From NCBI RefSeq assembly GCF_002902985.1, contig NZ_CP026167.1, positions 434,001 to 498,000 of the forward strand: a DNA stretch of 64,000 nucleotides, written 5' to 3'. Positions 22,629-32,703 of the stretch are shown here, in pieces (position 1 is the stretch's first letter; every line of letters begins with the position of its first letter). The notes beneath the pieces are model-generated. The model did no database searches, was not told the origin of the DNA, and saw nothing but the letters and a program-made list of their open reading frames with translations. Source of the DNA: Leclercia sp. LSNIH1 (lineage in GTDB: Bacteria; Pseudomonadota; Gammaproteobacteria; Enterobacterales; Enterobacteriaceae). Position numbers and translations under genes: made by a program.

Positions 22629-23594
22629 ATGCGTATCGGAAACCACCAGCTCAGAAATCGCCTGATCGCAGCACCTATGGCAGGTATTACCGACCGACCA
22701 TTCAGGACGCTGTGTTATGAGATGGGAGCAGGATTAACCGTTTCAGAGATGATGTCGTCTAACCCGCAGGTTTGGGAAAGCGATAAATCCCGTCTTCGGA
22801 TGGTGCACATTGACGAACCAGGTATCCGCACCGTGCAAATCGCCGGGAGCGTGCCTGAAGAGATGGCAGATGCCGCGCGTATCAACGTGGAAAGTGGCGC
22901 CCAGATTATTGATATCAATATGGGATGCCCGGCCAAAAAGGTGAATCGCAAGCTTGCAGGTTCAGCCCTTCTGCAATACCCCGATCAGGTGAAGTCGATC
23001 CTGACCGCGGTTGTCAGCGCAGTGGACGTTCCTGTTACGTTAAAGATTCGCACGGGTTGGTCGCCGGATCACCGTAACTGTGTAGAGATTGCCCAACTGG
23101 CCGAAGACTGTGGCATTCAGGCCCTGACCATACATGGACGCACCCGCGCCTGTTTGTTCAACGGTGAAGCTGAATACGACAGCATTCGGGCAGTTAAGCA
23201 GAAAGTTTCCATTCCGGTTATCGCGAATGGCGACATTACTGACCCGCTTAAAGCCAGAGCTGTGCTCGACTATACAGGGGCTGATGCTCTGATGATAGGA
23301 CGTGCGGCTCAGGGAAGACCCTGGATCTTTCGGGAAATCCAGCATTATCTGGACACTGGGGAGCTGCTTGCCCCGCTGCCGCTGGCAGAGGTTAAGCACT
23401 TGCTATGCGCGCATATTCGGGAACTGCATGACTTTTATGGTCAGGCTAAAGGGTACCGAATCGCGCGTAAACACGTATCCTGGTATCTCCAGGAACACGC
23501 TCCGGATGACCAGTTTCGGCGCACATTCAACGCCATAGAGGATGCCAGCGAACAGCTGGAGGCGTTGGAGGCATACTTCGAAAATCTTGCGTAA
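22629..23594 (+). CDS. dusB: tRNA-dihydrouridine synthase B
   Basis: DusB (321 aa) is an FMN enzyme that reduces uridine 17 in tRNA to dihydrouridine. Visible signatures are [12 protein letters not shown] at the N-terminus, [18 protein letters not shown] (about 98-115, active cysteine), KIRTGW and [18 protein letters not shown] (about 168-185). Length equals that of E. coli DusB. It is the first gene of the growth-regulated dusB-fis operon, 23 bases before fis. In E. coli the dusB leader region is needed for good Fis production. Confidence 0.96.
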   Translation: MRIGNHQLRNRLIAAPMAGITDRPFRTLCYEMGAGLTVSEMMSSNPQVWESDKSRLRMVHIDEPGIRTVQIAGSVPEEMADAARINVESGAQIIDINMGCPAKKVNRKLAGSALLQYPDQVKSILTAVVSAVDVPVTLKIRTGWSPDHRNCVEIAQLAEDCGIQALTIHGRTRACLFNGEAEYDSIRAVKQKVSIPVIANGDITDPLKARAVLDYTGADALMIGRAAQGRPWIFREIQHYLDTGELLAPLPLAEVKHLLCAHIRELHDFYGQAKGYRIARKHVSWYLQEHAPDDQFRRTFNAIEDASEQLEALEAYFENLA

Positions 23595-23617
23595 TGAAAT
23601 AAAGAGCTGACAGAACT

Positions 23618-23914
23618 ATGTTCGAACAACGCGTAAATTCTGACGTACTGACCGTTTCCACCGTTAACTCTCAGGACCAGGTAACTCAAAAGCCCCTGCG
23701 TGACTCGGTTAAACAGGCACTGAAGAACTATTTTGCTCAACTGAATGGTCAGGACGTTAACGACCTGTATGAGCTGGTACTGGCTGAAGTTGAACAGCCC
23801 CTGTTGGACATGGTGATGCAATACACCCGCGGTAACCAGACCCGTGCTGCTCTGATGATGGGCATCAACCGTGGTACGCTGCGTAAGAAACTGAAAAAAT
23901 ACGGCATGAACTAA
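23618..23914 (+). CDS. fis: Nucleoid protein and transcription factor Fis
   Basis: Fis (98 aa) is a DNA-bending homodimer abundant in early exponential growth. It activates rRNA promoters, shapes the nucleoid and acts in site-specific recombination. The C-terminal helix-turn-helix is at about residues 74-95 ([20 protein letters not shown]). The sequence appears identical to E. coli Fis. The gene is followed by an intrinsic terminator. The rRNA operon in this window is a likely target. Confidence 0.98.
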
Positions 23915-23938
23915 TTTCAATTAGCTAAATGCTTGTTT

Positions 23939-23976
23939 AAAAAGGCGCGAACCGGCATGGGGAAGCGCCTTTTTTT
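23939..23976 (+). terminator. Intrinsic terminator after fis
   Basis: AAAAAGGCGC pairs with GCGCCTTTTT around a 16-base loop and ends in a long T run. It closes the dusB-fis operon. Confidence 0.85.
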
Positions 23977-24114
23977 ATGCCTGTTGTTCCCCTGTTTTTT
24001 GTTCTCCACCCCCTCGTTATCTCCCGAAACGTAAACATCTCTCAGCCCACTTCTCAGCCGCTATTTTTCGTGTATATTTCCTGCACTCTTGTCAATTGTC
24101 CCCGGAAATTCCGA

Positions 24115-24279
24115 ATGATCCGTAAGTATTGGTGGTTAGTCGTCTTCGCGATTAGCGTTTTCCTTTTCGATGCGCTGTTAATGCAGTGGATTGAGTTGAT
24201 GTCTACGGAAACGGACCAATGCCGCAACATGAATTCGGTTAATCCGCTTAAGCTGGTTAATTGCTCGGATCTAGATTAA
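24115..24279 (+). CDS. yhdU: Small membrane protein YhdU
   Basis: This 54-residue protein begins MIRKYWWLVVF and has one strong membrane helix (about 5-25), followed by a short hydrophilic tail with two cysteines (CRNMNS, VNCSD). It resembles E. coli YhdU, which is of unknown function and lies at the same place after fis. A longer in-frame reading from an ATG 138 bases upstream is unlikely because it overlaps the fis terminator flank and is not conserved in E. coli as I recall it. Confidence 0.75.
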   Translation: MIRKYWWLVVFAISVFLFDALLMQWIELMSTETDQCRNMNSVNPLKLVNCSDLD

Positions 24280-24406
24280 GCCCCTGCTTTTCCTCGAAAA
24301 ATGTGCGGTTTTAAAAACCTTTGAGGCATCTTTATTGGATGATAATGTCTCAGCCCGTCTCACCCGGTATCACGTAATACCCCACTGCGTATGAGTTGAT
24401 GAGATC

Positions 24407-26488
24407 ATGCTGGTTAGCCAATACGACCAACTTCTTGTGGTTATCTCCTTTGTTGTCGCCATTCTTGCATCCTATACCGCGCTGAATATGGCAGGACGGG
24501 TTGCCGGCAGTACCGGCGTCGCGGCACATATCTGGCTGACGGGCGGGGGGATCGCCATGGGTATCGGGATATGGGCTATGCATTTTATCGGCATGCTGGC
24601 GATGGATATCTCCATGCGGATGAACTACGACCTGCCAAAAACCGCCCTTTCCATGCTGATCGCTATTGGCGCCTCACTGTTTGCCCTCTGGCTGGTGAGC
24701 CGCGACCACTTACGCAGACGTCGCTTGTTTACCGGCGCGGTGATTCTGGGAGCGGGCATCGTGGCGATGCACTACACCGGCATGAAAGCCCTGCAGGTAG
24801 CGCCCGCTATCGTCTGGGATATGCGCTGGGTTGCGCTGTCGGTGGTTATCGCTCTCCTCGCCTCGCTGGCCGCCCTGTGGCTGACGTTCCGTTTACGGCG
24901 GGATGCCGCCCAGGTCGCGCTGATGCGTGCGGGCGCTGCGGTGCTGATGGGCATCGCGATTGCCGGCATGCACTATACCGGCATGAAAGCGGCCCAGTTT
25001 CCGCTTCAGGTGCACATGCATCATCAGGGGGTGAACGGCAGCTGGCTGGCGGTGCTGGTGAGCGTTGTGGCGCTCTCTATCTTGGGTATAACGCTGCTGG
25101 TTTCTATGTTTGATGCCCGGCTGCAGGCCCGCACCTCCCTTCTCGCTTCATCGCTGGCGGAAGCCAACCGCGAACTGGCCCAGCTGGCGCTGCACGATAC
25201 GCTGACCCGCTTGCCGAACCGCGTGCTGCTGGAAGATCGCCTCGAGCAGGCAATTAACAAAGCCGATCGCGAAGGCAAACTGTTTGCCCTGCTGTTTATG
25301 GATCTGGATGGCTTCAAAGCTGTTAACGATGCCTACGGCCATGATACGGGCGATAAGCTATTGGTTGCCGTGACGGAGCGTCTGGAACAGCCCCTGAAGG
25401 GCCAGTACACTCTCGCCCGTATTGGTGGCGACGAGTTTGTGCTGCTGGCCGAGATCGACTCCCCGAACGACGCCGCATCGCTCGCCAGCGCGCTGGTGCA
25501 TGTCGTCGACCAACCCTTCAGCCTTGAGCTGTATGATGTGGTAGTGACCCTCAGCGTGGGCATCGCTATTTATCCCCATGATGGCAAAAACCAGCGCGAA
25601 CTGATGTTCAACGCCGATGCGGCAATGTATCACACCAAGCACATGGGGCGTAACGGCTACCACTTCTTCCAGCCGTCGATGAATACCCTGGCGCAAAATC
25701 AGCTACAGCTAATGAACGATCTGTGGCTGGCGCTGGAGCGCAAGGAGTTGCATCTGGTTTATCAGCCTAAGTTCCAGGCGCCGGTGGGCCCCATTGTCGG
25801 CTTTGAAGCCCTGCTGCGCTGGCAACATCCTGTCCAGGGCTTGTTATCCCCCGACCAGTTTCTGCCGCTGGCGGAGAAAAGCGGGCTGATTATTCCTATC
25901 GGCAACTGGGTAATTGATGAAGCGTGCCGCCAGCTACGCGAATGGCATCTTAATGGCCATACTGAATGGTCGATGGCGGTGAACCTCTCTACGCTGCAGT
26001 TTGAACAGCCCCAGCTGGTGGAGACGGTGATGGGCAGCCTGGCACGACACCGTATTCCGCCGCATACCCTGATTCTGGAAGTGACCGAAACCACGGCCAT
26101 GAATAATCCCGATGAGAGCGTCCGGGTGCTGACTGAGTTAACTCAGGCCGGAGTAAAAGCCTCGATCGATGATTTTGGCACCGGCTATTCCAGCCTGCTC
26201 TACCTGAAAAAGTTGCCCGCCTGTGAGCTAAAAATTGATCGGGCGTTTGTGAAAGATCTCAACAGCACGGGTGATGATGCGACCATCGTATCCGCCATTG
26301 TTGCGCTGGCAAAAACGCTCAACCTGAAGGTGGTTGCCGAAGGGGTCGAAACCGAGGAGCAGCAGACCTTTTTGACCAGTCTGGGATGTAATACGCTACA
26401 GGGCTATCTGCTGGGTAAACCCGTCACGGCGCAAGCTGTCAACGCGCTGAGCCACGATCCGCAGGCCATGCTGACCCAGCAAATCTGA
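24407..26488 (+). CDS. MHYT-GGDEF-EAL cyclic-di-GMP protein
   Basis: This 693-residue inner-membrane protein joins a sensor to both c-di-GMP domains. The MHYT sensor (about residues 8-235, seven helices) has the motif three times: MHFIGM at 58, MHYTGM at 121 and MHYTGM at 188; such domains are proposed to bind copper and sense oxygen, CO or NO. The GGDEF domain (about 258-425) has intact GGDEF at 340-344 but no RxxD inhibitory site. The EAL domain (about 432-690) keeps E466-A-L, EVTE (557-560), DDFG (587-590) and EGVETEEQ, so phosphodiesterase activity is expected. The net output is unknown. It lies between yhdU and convergent acrS, where K-12 has yhdJ instead. Confidence 0.9.
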   Translation: MLVSQYDQLLVVISFVVAILASYTALNMAGRVAGSTGVAAHIWLTGGGIAMGIGIWAMHFIGMLAMDISMRMNYDLPKTALSMLIAIGASLFALWLVSRDHLRRRRLFTGAVILGAGIVAMHYTGMKALQVAPAIVWDMRWVALSVVIALLASLAALWLTFRLRRDAAQVALMRAGAAVLMGIAIAGMHYTGMKAAQFPLQVHMHHQGVNGSWLAVLVSVVALSILGITLLVSMFDARLQARTSLLASSLAEANRELAQLALHDTLTRLPNRVLLEDRLEQAINKADREGKLFALLFMDLDGFKAVNDAYGHDTGDKLLVAVTERLEQPLKGQYTLARIGGDEFVLLAEIDSPNDAASLASALVHVVDQPFSLELYDVVVTLSVGIAIYPHDGKNQRELMFNADAAMYHTKHMGRNGYHFFQPSMNTLAQNQLQLMNDLWLALERKELHLVYQPKFQAPVGPIVGFEALLRWQHPVQGLLSPDQFLPLAEKSGLIIPIGNWVIDEACRQLREWHLNGHTEWSMAVNLSTLQFEQPQLVETVMGSLARHRIPPHTLILEVTETTAMNNPDESVRVLTELTQAGVKASIDDFGTGYSSLLYLKKLPACELKIDRAFVKDLNSTGDDATIVSAIVALAKTLNLKVVAEGVETEEQQTFLTSLGCNTLQGYLLGKPVTAQAVNALSHDPQAMLTQQI

Positions 26489-26498
26489 CGCGATGCCG

Positions 26499-27137
26499 CT
26501 ATGAGGCGGTGTCGTATTCTCTGTGGGCTAGCGGCAACGTTGAGAGGATATTATCGACCAGTTCCGGGGCCTGCCGGTAGAGATCCAGGTGTTCCGGGCT
26601 CATTAACCAGTTTTTAATCAGCCCGCAAAAAAAGCCATGGAAAACAATTAACGTCGTGTCGATATTGATCTGCGCGGAGATGCTGCCAAGCATAATGCCT
26701 CTCTGCAATATTTCACGGACGTTTTCATAATTGAACCCGATCCTTTCACGAATTTGATTTTCTGAGATCATATCCTCATCAAATTCACATTTGTGATACA
26801 GGATCTGCAATAAGGTCCGCTGGCGGCTGTCCCGGGCAATATATTGCAAAGCAGTAACAAACTGCTCACGCAAAATTAATAATGGATCGCTCTCTTCCGC
26901 CTGCGACAGTTGACCGCGAATAATCTCGCGCAGCGGGCGTTGCTCCTGCCAGATAGCGTTAAATATCTCGGCTTTACTGGCGAAATGCCAGTAAACGGCC
27001 CCCCGTGTCAGGCAGGCGGCATCGGCGATATCCGTCAGCGTCGTGTTGGCGACACCCCGCATGGCAAACTGCTCTATTGCCGCCTCAATCAATAACTGGC
27101 GTGTCTTCTGCGCCTCAGCTTTGGTTTTGCGCGCCAT
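26499..27137 (-). CDS. acrS: TetR-family repressor AcrS
   Basis: AcrS/EnvR (212 aa; about 220 in E. coli) is a TetR-type repressor beside acrEF. In E. coli it represses acrAB. The N-terminal helix-turn-helix is clear: TTLTDIADAACLTRGAVYWHF (about 32-52), preceded by KTRQLLIEAAIEQFA. The C-terminal ligand-binding half diverges more. It is divergent from acrE across 395 bases and convergent with the c-di-GMP gene, whose stop is 10 bases away. Sequence alone cannot fully separate AcrS from AcrR; the gene order decides. Confidence 0.87.
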   Translation of the reverse strand: MARKTKAEAQKTRQLLIEAAIEQFAMRGVANTTLTDIADAACLTRGAVYWHFASKAEIFNAIWQEQRPLREIIRGQLSQAEESDPLLILREQFVTALQYIARDSRQRTLLQILYHKCEFDEDMISENQIRERIGFNYENVREILQRGIMLGSISAQINIDTTLIVFHGFFCGLIKNWLMSPEHLDLYRQAPELVDNILSTLPLAHREYDTAS

Positions 27138-27532
27138 AGAAAATCACTCATTTAACGGATTGGTTACTTTTATAAAACAATGACGACAATCGTCGGAGCA
27201 GGAATTATCCATCAGTCAGAAAAATAAATATGAACAAAAAAAGTTAACCTGCCTAACTTATAAACCGCGATGATACTTGCCATGCATTTAATTCACAAAA
27301 AACATGAATGCATCTAAAGCAAAACGGCCAGCAATACATAGCCGGACGTGCTATATCATTCTTTACGCTCACTTGCTGCTCTTTTTTTTATCCTCAGTTC
27401 ATTCTCCGCACTTATAAATCAAAAACCCGCACGGTCATTCTTTATTATTGCGCCCGCCGTTTTCCGTTTTACCTCTCCTTAACGCATAACCCTTGTCGGT
27501 GAATGCGGATTGATGATCTTGAAGGAATAGTC
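27138..27532. other. acrS-acrE divergent regulatory region
   Basis: This 395-base AT-rich stretch has no gene. It contains two dyads: GACGACAATCGTC (27182-27194), 45 bases before the acrS start, and the wider pair ATGCATT/AATGCAT (27282-27288 and 27307-27313). Either may be an operator for AcrS or another regulator. I could not identify promoters confidently. H-NS silencing is known for acrEF in E. coli and would suit the AT content. Confidence 0.45.
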
Positions 27533-28672
27533 ATGACGCCTAATTTCAGGTTTTTACCCTTATCCGGTTTTATCATCGGTGCCGCATTGCTTGTGGGTTG
27601 TGATGATCATGCAGGCCAGGCGAAGCAGCCGCCGACTCCACAGGTCGTGGTGCATGTCGTGAAAAGTGCGCCGCTGGAGGTGACCACCGAACTGCCTGGC
27701 CGGACCGATGCTTACCGCGTCGCCGAGGTTCGCCCGCAGGTCAGCGGCATTGTGCTGAAGCGCAACTTTACTGAAGGCAGCGACGTAAAAGCTGGCGAGT
27801 CGCTGTATCAGATCGATCCCGCCTCCTATCAGGCCGCATTTGATAGTGCGTCGGGCGAGCTGGCCAAAGCCCAGGCAGCCGCCAGCATTGCTCACCTGAC
27901 GGTAAAACGCTATTTACCTCTGGTCGGCACACAGTACGTCAGCAAACAGGAGTACGATCAGTCAGTGGCGAACGCCCGTCAGGCTGATGCCTCGGTGATT
28001 GCGGCCAAAGCCGCTGTCGAAACCGCGCGCATCAATCTTGCGTACACCAAAGTGACGTCACCTATCAGCGGGCGGATCGGTAAATCCAGCGTCACCGAAG
28101 GGGCCCTGGTTGCGAACGGACAGGCCACGGCACTGGCAACGGTTCAGCAGCTTGATCCGATTTATGTCGATGTCACCCAGTCCAGCAATGATTTTATGCG
28201 TCTCAAGCAGTCCAGCCTGCAGACCGGCGAAGGCACCCGCAGCGTACAGCTGCTGATGGAGAATGGTCAGCCCTATCCACTAAAAGGATCGCTGCAATTC
28301 TCGGATGTCACCGTGGATGAGAGCACCGGCTCCATCACCCTGCGGGCTATCTTCCCCAACCCGCAACATATCCTGCTGCCCGGCATGTTTGTCCGCGCGC
28401 GTATTAACGAAGGCACCCAGCCGCACGCCATTCTGGTTCCGCAACAGGGCGTTACGCGAACCCCGCGCGGTGATGCCAGCGTGATGGTGGTCAACAGTAA
28501 AAACCAGGTTGAAGCCCGTAACGTTGTCGCCCCTCAGGCGATTGGCGATCAATGGCTGATTACAGACGGCTTACAGGAAGGCGACCGGGTGATTATCAGC
28601 GGGCTGCAGAAAGTACGTCCTGGCGTCGCGGTGGTGGCGACGCCGGATACCGCTGCGCAGAAAGTGGGATAA
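27533..28672 (+). CDS. acrE: Efflux pump periplasmic adaptor AcrE
   Basis: AcrE (379 aa) is the membrane-fusion lipoprotein joining AcrF to TolC. A lipobox LLVGC puts the lipidated cysteine at residue 23. The family order is visible: beta-barrel start [24 protein letters not shown], lipoyl and alpha-hairpin part (about 65-205), and [22 protein letters not shown] near 270. The start was placed at the ATG 6 bases after GAAGGA; an upstream in-frame ATG adds ten residues before the signal. acrF follows after 10 bases. AcrA is a close paralogue, but acrS and yhdV neighbours favour AcrE. Confidence 0.9.
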   Translation: MTPNFRFLPLSGFIIGAALLVGCDDHAGQAKQPPTPQVVVHVVKSAPLEVTTELPGRTDAYRVAEVRPQVSGIVLKRNFTEGSDVKAGESLYQIDPASYQAAFDSASGELAKAQAAASIAHLTVKRYLPLVGTQYVSKQEYDQSVANARQADASVIAAKAAVETARINLAYTKVTSPISGRIGKSSVTEGALVANGQATALATVQQLDPIYVDVTQSSNDFMRLKQSSLQTGEGTRSVQLLMENGQPYPLKGSLQFSDVTVDESTGSITLRAIFPNPQHILLPGMFVRARINEGTQPHAILVPQQGVTRTPRGDASVMVVNSKNQVEARNVVAPQAIGDQWLITDGLQEGDRVIISGLQKVRPGVAVVATPDTAAQKVG

Positions 28673-28682
28673 GGAACAGAGC

Positions 28683-31600
28683 ATGGCTAACTTCTTTATT
28701 CAGCGCCCAATCTTCGCGTGGGTGCTGGCCATTATCCTGATGCTGGCGGGCGGGCTTGCGATCCTCAAGCTGCCGGTGGCGCAGTATCCCACCATTGCGC
28801 CACCTGCCGTGGCTATCTCGGCGACCTATCCCGGCGCGGATGCCCAGACGGTGCAGGATACGGTGACCCAGGTTATCGAGCAGAACATGAATGGTATCGA
28901 TAACCTTATGTACATGTCCTCCACCAGCGATTCAGCGGGCAGCGTCACCCTTACCCTGACCTTCCAGTCGGGCACCGACCCGGATATTGCTCAGGTACAG
29001 GTGCAGAACAAGCTGCAGCTGGCCATGCCGTTACTGCCGCAGGAAGTGCAGCAGCAAGGGATAAGCGTGGAGAAGTCGAGCAGCAGCTTCCTGCTGGTGG
29101 CCGGTTTTGTCTCGGACAATAAGAACCTGAGCCAGGACGATATCTCGGACTATGTCGCCTCTAACGTCAAGGATGCTATCAGCCGCACCTCCGGGGTGGG
29201 CGATGTGCAACTGTTTGGCGCCCAGTATGCGATGCGTATCTGGCTGGATGCGAATAAGCTGAACGCCTATCAGTTGACGCCGCTGGACGTGATTAACCAG
29301 TTAAAAACGCAGAACAACCAGATTGCCGCCGGTCAGCTCGGCGGAACACCGTCGGTGCCGGGCCAGCAGCTCAACGCCTCCATCATCGCCCAGACGCGCC
29401 TGAAAACCGCAGAGGAGTTCGGCAACATCACCCTGAAGGTCAATCAGGACGGGTCGATGGTGCATCTGAAAGATGTCGCCCGCATTGCGCCAGGCGGTGA
29501 AAACTACAACATGGTGACCAAAATCAATGGTCAGGCGGCGACCGGGCTCGGTATTAAGCTCGCTACCGGTGCCAACGCGCTGGATACCGCCGCGGCGATC
29601 AAAAGCAAACTGGCGCAGCTGCAAGCCTTCTTCCCGCAGGGGCTGAAGGTGGTCTACCCCTATGACACCACGCCGTTCGTGAAGATCTCCATTCATGAAG
29701 TGGTCAAGACGCTGTTCGAAGCCATCATTCTCGTCTTCCTCGTGATGTACCTGTTCCTGCAAAACCTGCGGGCCACGCTCATCCCGACCATTGCCGTACC
29801 GGTGGTTCTGCTAGGCACCTTCGCGGTGCTGGCGGCGTTTGGCTTCTCGATAAACACCCTGACCATGTTTGGTATGGTGCTGGCAATAGGCTTGCTGGTG
29901 GATGATGCCATCGTAGTGGTGGAGAACGTCGAGCGCGTGATGGTGGAGGAGAAGCTTCCGCCAAAAGAGGCGACACAAAAATCGATGTCGCAAATTCAGG
30001 GGGCGCTGGTCGGCATCGCCATGGTGCTCTCAGCGGTATTTATCCCGATGGCCTTTTTCGGCGGCTCCACCGGGGCGATTTATCGCCAGTTCTCTCTGAC
30101 CATTGTTTCGGCGATGGCGCTCTCGGTGCTGGTGGCGCTGATCCTGACCCCTGCTCTGTGTGCCACCCTGCTAAAGGCCCCCAGCGAGCATCATGCGAAC
30201 AAAGGCGGCTTCTTCGGCTGGTTTAATGCCCTGTTCGACAGAAGCGTGGCCCATTACAGCAACAGCGTCAGCCATATCCTGCGTAAGACGGGCGGCTACC
30301 TGGTGGTCTACATCCTTATAGTGGGCGGAATGGCGGTACTGTTCCTGCGTCTGCCTACGTCGTTCCTGCCGGAAGAGGATCAGGGCGTGTTTATGACGAT
30401 GGTGCAGCTCCCGGCGGGCGCGACGCAAAGCCGCACCCAGAAGGTGCTGGATCAGGTTGAGCACTACTACCTCAACAATGAGAAGGCCAACGTAGAATCG
30501 GTATTTACCGTTAACGGCTTCAGCTTCAGCGGCCAGGGGCAAAACGCCGGGGTAGCGTTTATCAGCCTGAAGCCCTGGGAGGAGCGCCCGGGTGCGGAAA
30601 ACAGCGTTGGGGCCATCGTCAGCCGGGCAACACGGGCCTTTAGTCAGATCAAAGACGGGCTGGTCTTCCCGTTCAACCTGCCCGCCATTATCGAACTCGG
30701 CACCGCAACGGGCTTCGATTTTGAACTGATTGACCAGGCCAACCTGGGACATAACCAGCTGACGCAGGCGCGAAACCAGCTGCTGGGCATGATTAAAGAG
30801 CACGCCGATATGCTGGTGCGTGTGCGACCCAATGGGCTGGAAGATACCCCGCAGTTCAAGCTGGATATCGATCAGGAAAAAGCGCAGGCGCTGGGCGTGA
30901 GCGTATCGGATATCAACCAGACCATCTCCACCGCGCTGGGGGGAACCTATGTCAATGACTACATCGACCGTGGCCGGGTGAAGAAAGTCTATGTCCAGGC
31001 GGATGCCCACTTCAGGATGCTGCCGGAGGATATTAACCGTCTCTATGTCCGCAGCGCCAACGGTGAAATGGTGCCGCTCTCCGCGTTCAGCCAGTCGCAC
31101 TGGATCTACGGCTCACCGCGCCTGGAGCGCTATAACGGCAGCCCTTCCATGGAGATCCTCGGGGAAGCCGCTCCCGGCAAGAGTACCGGTGAAGCCATGG
31201 TGCTAATGGAAAAACTGGCGGCGAAACTGCCAACCGGCATCGGTTACGACTGGACAGGTATGTCTTATCAGGAACGGCTCTCCGGCAACCAGGCGCCTGC
31301 CCTGTATGCCATCTCGCTGGTGGTGGTGTTCCTCTGCCTGGCGGCGCTGTATGAGAGCTGGTCGATTCCTTTCTCGGTGATGCTGGTGGTGCCATTAGGG
31401 GTGGTTGGCGCCCTGCTGGCCGCTTCCCTGCGTGGGCTGAATAATGATGTTTACTTCCAGGTGGGGCTGCTTACCACCATTGGTCTGTCGGCCAAGAACG
31501 CCATCCTGATTGTCGAATTTGCTAAGGATCTGATGGAGAAAGAGGGGAAAGGGATTATTGAAGCCACGCTGGAGGCATCACGCATGCGTCTTCGTCCTAT

Positions 31601-31796
31601 CCTTATGACCTCACTGGCATTTATCCTTGGCGTGTTGCCGCTGGTCATCAGTCACGGAGCGGGCAGCGGCGCGCAAAACGCCGTGGGTACCGGCGTGATG
31701 GGCGGTATGCTTTCAGCTACCCTGCTGGCAATCTTCTTTGTGCCGGTCTTCTTTGTGGTAGTACGGCGACGCTTTACGCGTCATCGTGAACAGTAA
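28683..31796 (+). CDS. acrF: RND multidrug efflux transporter AcrF
   Basis: AcrF (1037 aa) is a proton-driven inner-membrane pump of the HAE1 RND family exporting drugs, dyes and bile salts through AcrE and TolC. Twelve membrane helices flank two large periplasmic loops. The proton-relay aspartates are in [16 protein letters not shown] (about 400-415), the matching lysine in [14 protein letters not shown] (about 935-950). Length is near the usual 1034-1049. It ends the acrEF operon, followed by a terminator. Confidence 0.93.
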   Translation: MANFFIQRPIFAWVLAIILMLAGGLAILKLPVAQYPTIAPPAVAISATYPGADAQTVQDTVTQVIEQNMNGIDNLMYMSSTSDSAGSVTLTLTFQSGTDPDIAQVQVQNKLQLAMPLLPQEVQQQGISVEKSSSSFLLVAGFVSDNKNLSQDDISDYVASNVKDAISRTSGVGDVQLFGAQYAMRIWLDANKLNAYQLTPLDVINQLKTQNNQIAAGQLGGTPSVPGQQLNASIIAQTRLKTAEEFGNITLKVNQDGSMVHLKDVARIAPGGENYNMVTKINGQAATGLGIKLATGANALDTAAAIKSKLAQLQAFFPQGLKVVYPYDTTPFVKISIHEVVKTLFEAIILVFLVMYLFLQNLRATLIPTIAVPVVLLGTFAVLAAFGFSINTLTMFGMVLAIGLLVDDAIVVVENVERVMVEEKLPPKEATQKSMSQIQGALVGIAMVLSAVFIPMAFFGGSTGAIYRQFSLTIVSAMALSVLVALILTPALCATLLKAPSEHHANKGGFFGWFNALFDRSVAHYSNSVSHILRKTGGYLVVYILIVGGMAVLFLRLPTSFLPEEDQGVFMTMVQLPAGATQSRTQKVLDQVEHYYLNNEKANVESVFTVNGFSFSGQGQNAGVAFISLKPWEERPGAENSVGAIVSRATRAFSQIKDGLVFPFNLPAIIELGTATGFDFELIDQANLGHNQLTQARNQLLGMIKEHADMLVRVRPNGLEDTPQFKLDIDQEKAQALGVSVSDINQTISTALGGTYVNDYIDRGRVKKVYVQADAHFRMLPEDINRLYVRSANGEMVPLSAFSQSHWIYGSPRLERYNGSPSMEILGEAAPGKSTGEAMVLMEKLAAKLPTGIGYDWTGMSYQERLSGNQAPALYAISLVVVFLCLAALYESWSIPFSVMLVVPLGVVGALLAASLRGLNNDVYFQVGLLTTIGLSAKNAILIVEFAKDLMEKEGKGIIEATLEASRMRLRPILMTSLAFILGVLPLVISHGAGSGAQNAVGTGVMGGMLSATLLAIFFVPVFFVVVRRRFTRHREQ

Positions 31797-32115
31797 TGGG
31801 TAAAGGCGCTTCGGCGCCTTTTCTTATGATAATAAACAGAGAGTTAGCCTTACTATTTATTTACCTTATTGATTAGCGGTCCAATAAATTGTTTACTCAC
31901 GATTTCAGCACCTGACTGTTTACTCTGTCGCTCTCCTCAATCTCTCCATTATTGCCCGGCAAGAATGACCGTTTCTCCATATTTTTTACAATCCAAATAA
32001 TTTGAGATTATTGACGTTTCATGGCGAATTTGAAGCGGTGGTAAAATAGCCTCCAGCTTTGCAGAAGTCGTTACTGGTTATATCGCAAAGTTAGATTTCA
32101 TTTTGAGGTAACACC
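31797..32115. other. Intergenic region between acrF and yhdV
   Basis: Apart from the acrF terminator at its left end, this 319-base AT-rich stretch holds no ORF I can support. A yhdV promoter is expected near its right end (TAAAAT near 32040), but I see no well-spaced -35. Confidence 0.5.
31802..31827 (+). terminator. Intrinsic terminator after acrF
   Basis: An 8-bp stem, AAAGGCGC / GCGCCTTT, closes a stable TTCG tetraloop, followed by a T-rich run. It begins 5 bases after the acrF stop. Confidence 0.88.
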
Positions 32116-32337
32116 ATGAAAAGATTCATTTCGGTTGCACTCCTTGCCACGTTGCTTGCGGGCTGTGCACATGACTCACCGTGCGTACCGGTATACGACG
32201 ATCAGGGCAGACTGGTTCACACCAATACCTGTATGAAAGGCACCACGCAGGATAACTGGGAAACTGCGGGGGCAATCGCAGGTGGCGCAGCGGCTTTAGC
32301 TGGCCTGACACTGGGTATCATTGCCGTGTCCAGGTAA
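32116..32337 (+). CDS. yhdV: Small outer-membrane lipoprotein YhdV
   Basis: YhdV (73 aa, as in E. coli) has a lipobox LLAGC with the lipidated cysteine at residue 17. The mature part has two more cysteines (SPCVPV, TNTCMK) and a glycine/alanine-rich hydrophobic end (about 50-72) that could lie in a membrane. Function is unknown. It is monocistronic, with GAGG as ribosome-binding site and its own terminator. Confidence 0.9.
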   Translation: MKRFISVALLATLLAGCAHDSPCVPVYDDQGRLVHTNTCMKGTTQDNWETAGAIAGGAAALAGLTLGIIAVSR

Positions 32338-32342
32338 TCCAG

Positions 32343-32375
32343 AAAGCGCGGATCCGTCCGCGCTTTTGCTTTTTC
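32343..32375 (+). terminator. Intrinsic terminator after yhdV
   Basis: A 10-bp stem, AAAGCGCGGA / TCCGCGCTTT, with a 4-base loop is followed by TTTTGCTTTTT. It starts 6 bases after the yhdV stop. Confidence 0.88.
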
Positions 32376-32510
32376 ATTGCAGATGAACAAATAAGCCTGA
32401 ATGGGCCCACATCTTATTTTCTTTCTATTTTCCCGCTATTAACCCTCCGTTTTATTTCTTCCTTTACCCATCCATATTTTGCTCTGATTTGTGGCGCAGA
32501 TTGTAATTTC

Positions 32511-32526
32511 GCACCATTTCAGGGCG
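32511..32526. promoter_or_regulatory. Candidate NtrC enhancer site
   Basis: GCACC-ATTTC-AGGGC has one perfect NtrC half-site and a partial second one. Its centre is about 107 bases upstream of the start site predicted from the sigma-54 promoter, a typical enhancer distance. The match is imperfect, so confidence is limited. Confidence 0.45.
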
Positions 32527-32598
32527 ATCGATTTAATTATCACTGCCTACATCCTGCTTCACGCGTTGTGTAATCCCTTATGACGTTAAAAGCAAAAG

Positions 32599-32615
32599 CT
32601 GGCATTACGTTTGCT
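32599..32615 (+). promoter_or_regulatory. Sigma-54 promoter of yhdWXYZ
   Basis: CTGGCATTACGTTTGCT has the invariant GG (32601-32602) and GC (32613-32614) separated by 10 bases, as required for -24/-12 promoters. It fits the reported nitrogen (Ntr) control of yhdWXYZ in E. coli. The start site would be near 32626. Confidence 0.8.
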
Positions 32616-32703
32616 TTATTAACGTCGGCCACAGCCACAGACAGGTTAAAGCGTTTATAAACGCCTCACTATAACGATAATTTTTCGCTACACAGGATGC
32701 ATT

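Larger units (their letters stand above)
32338..32703. other. yhdV-yhdW intergenic region
   Basis: This 366-base region has the yhdV terminator, an AT-rich middle, an NtrC-like half-site at 32511, and a sigma-54 promoter at 32599. I see no small gene in it. Confidence 0.7.
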
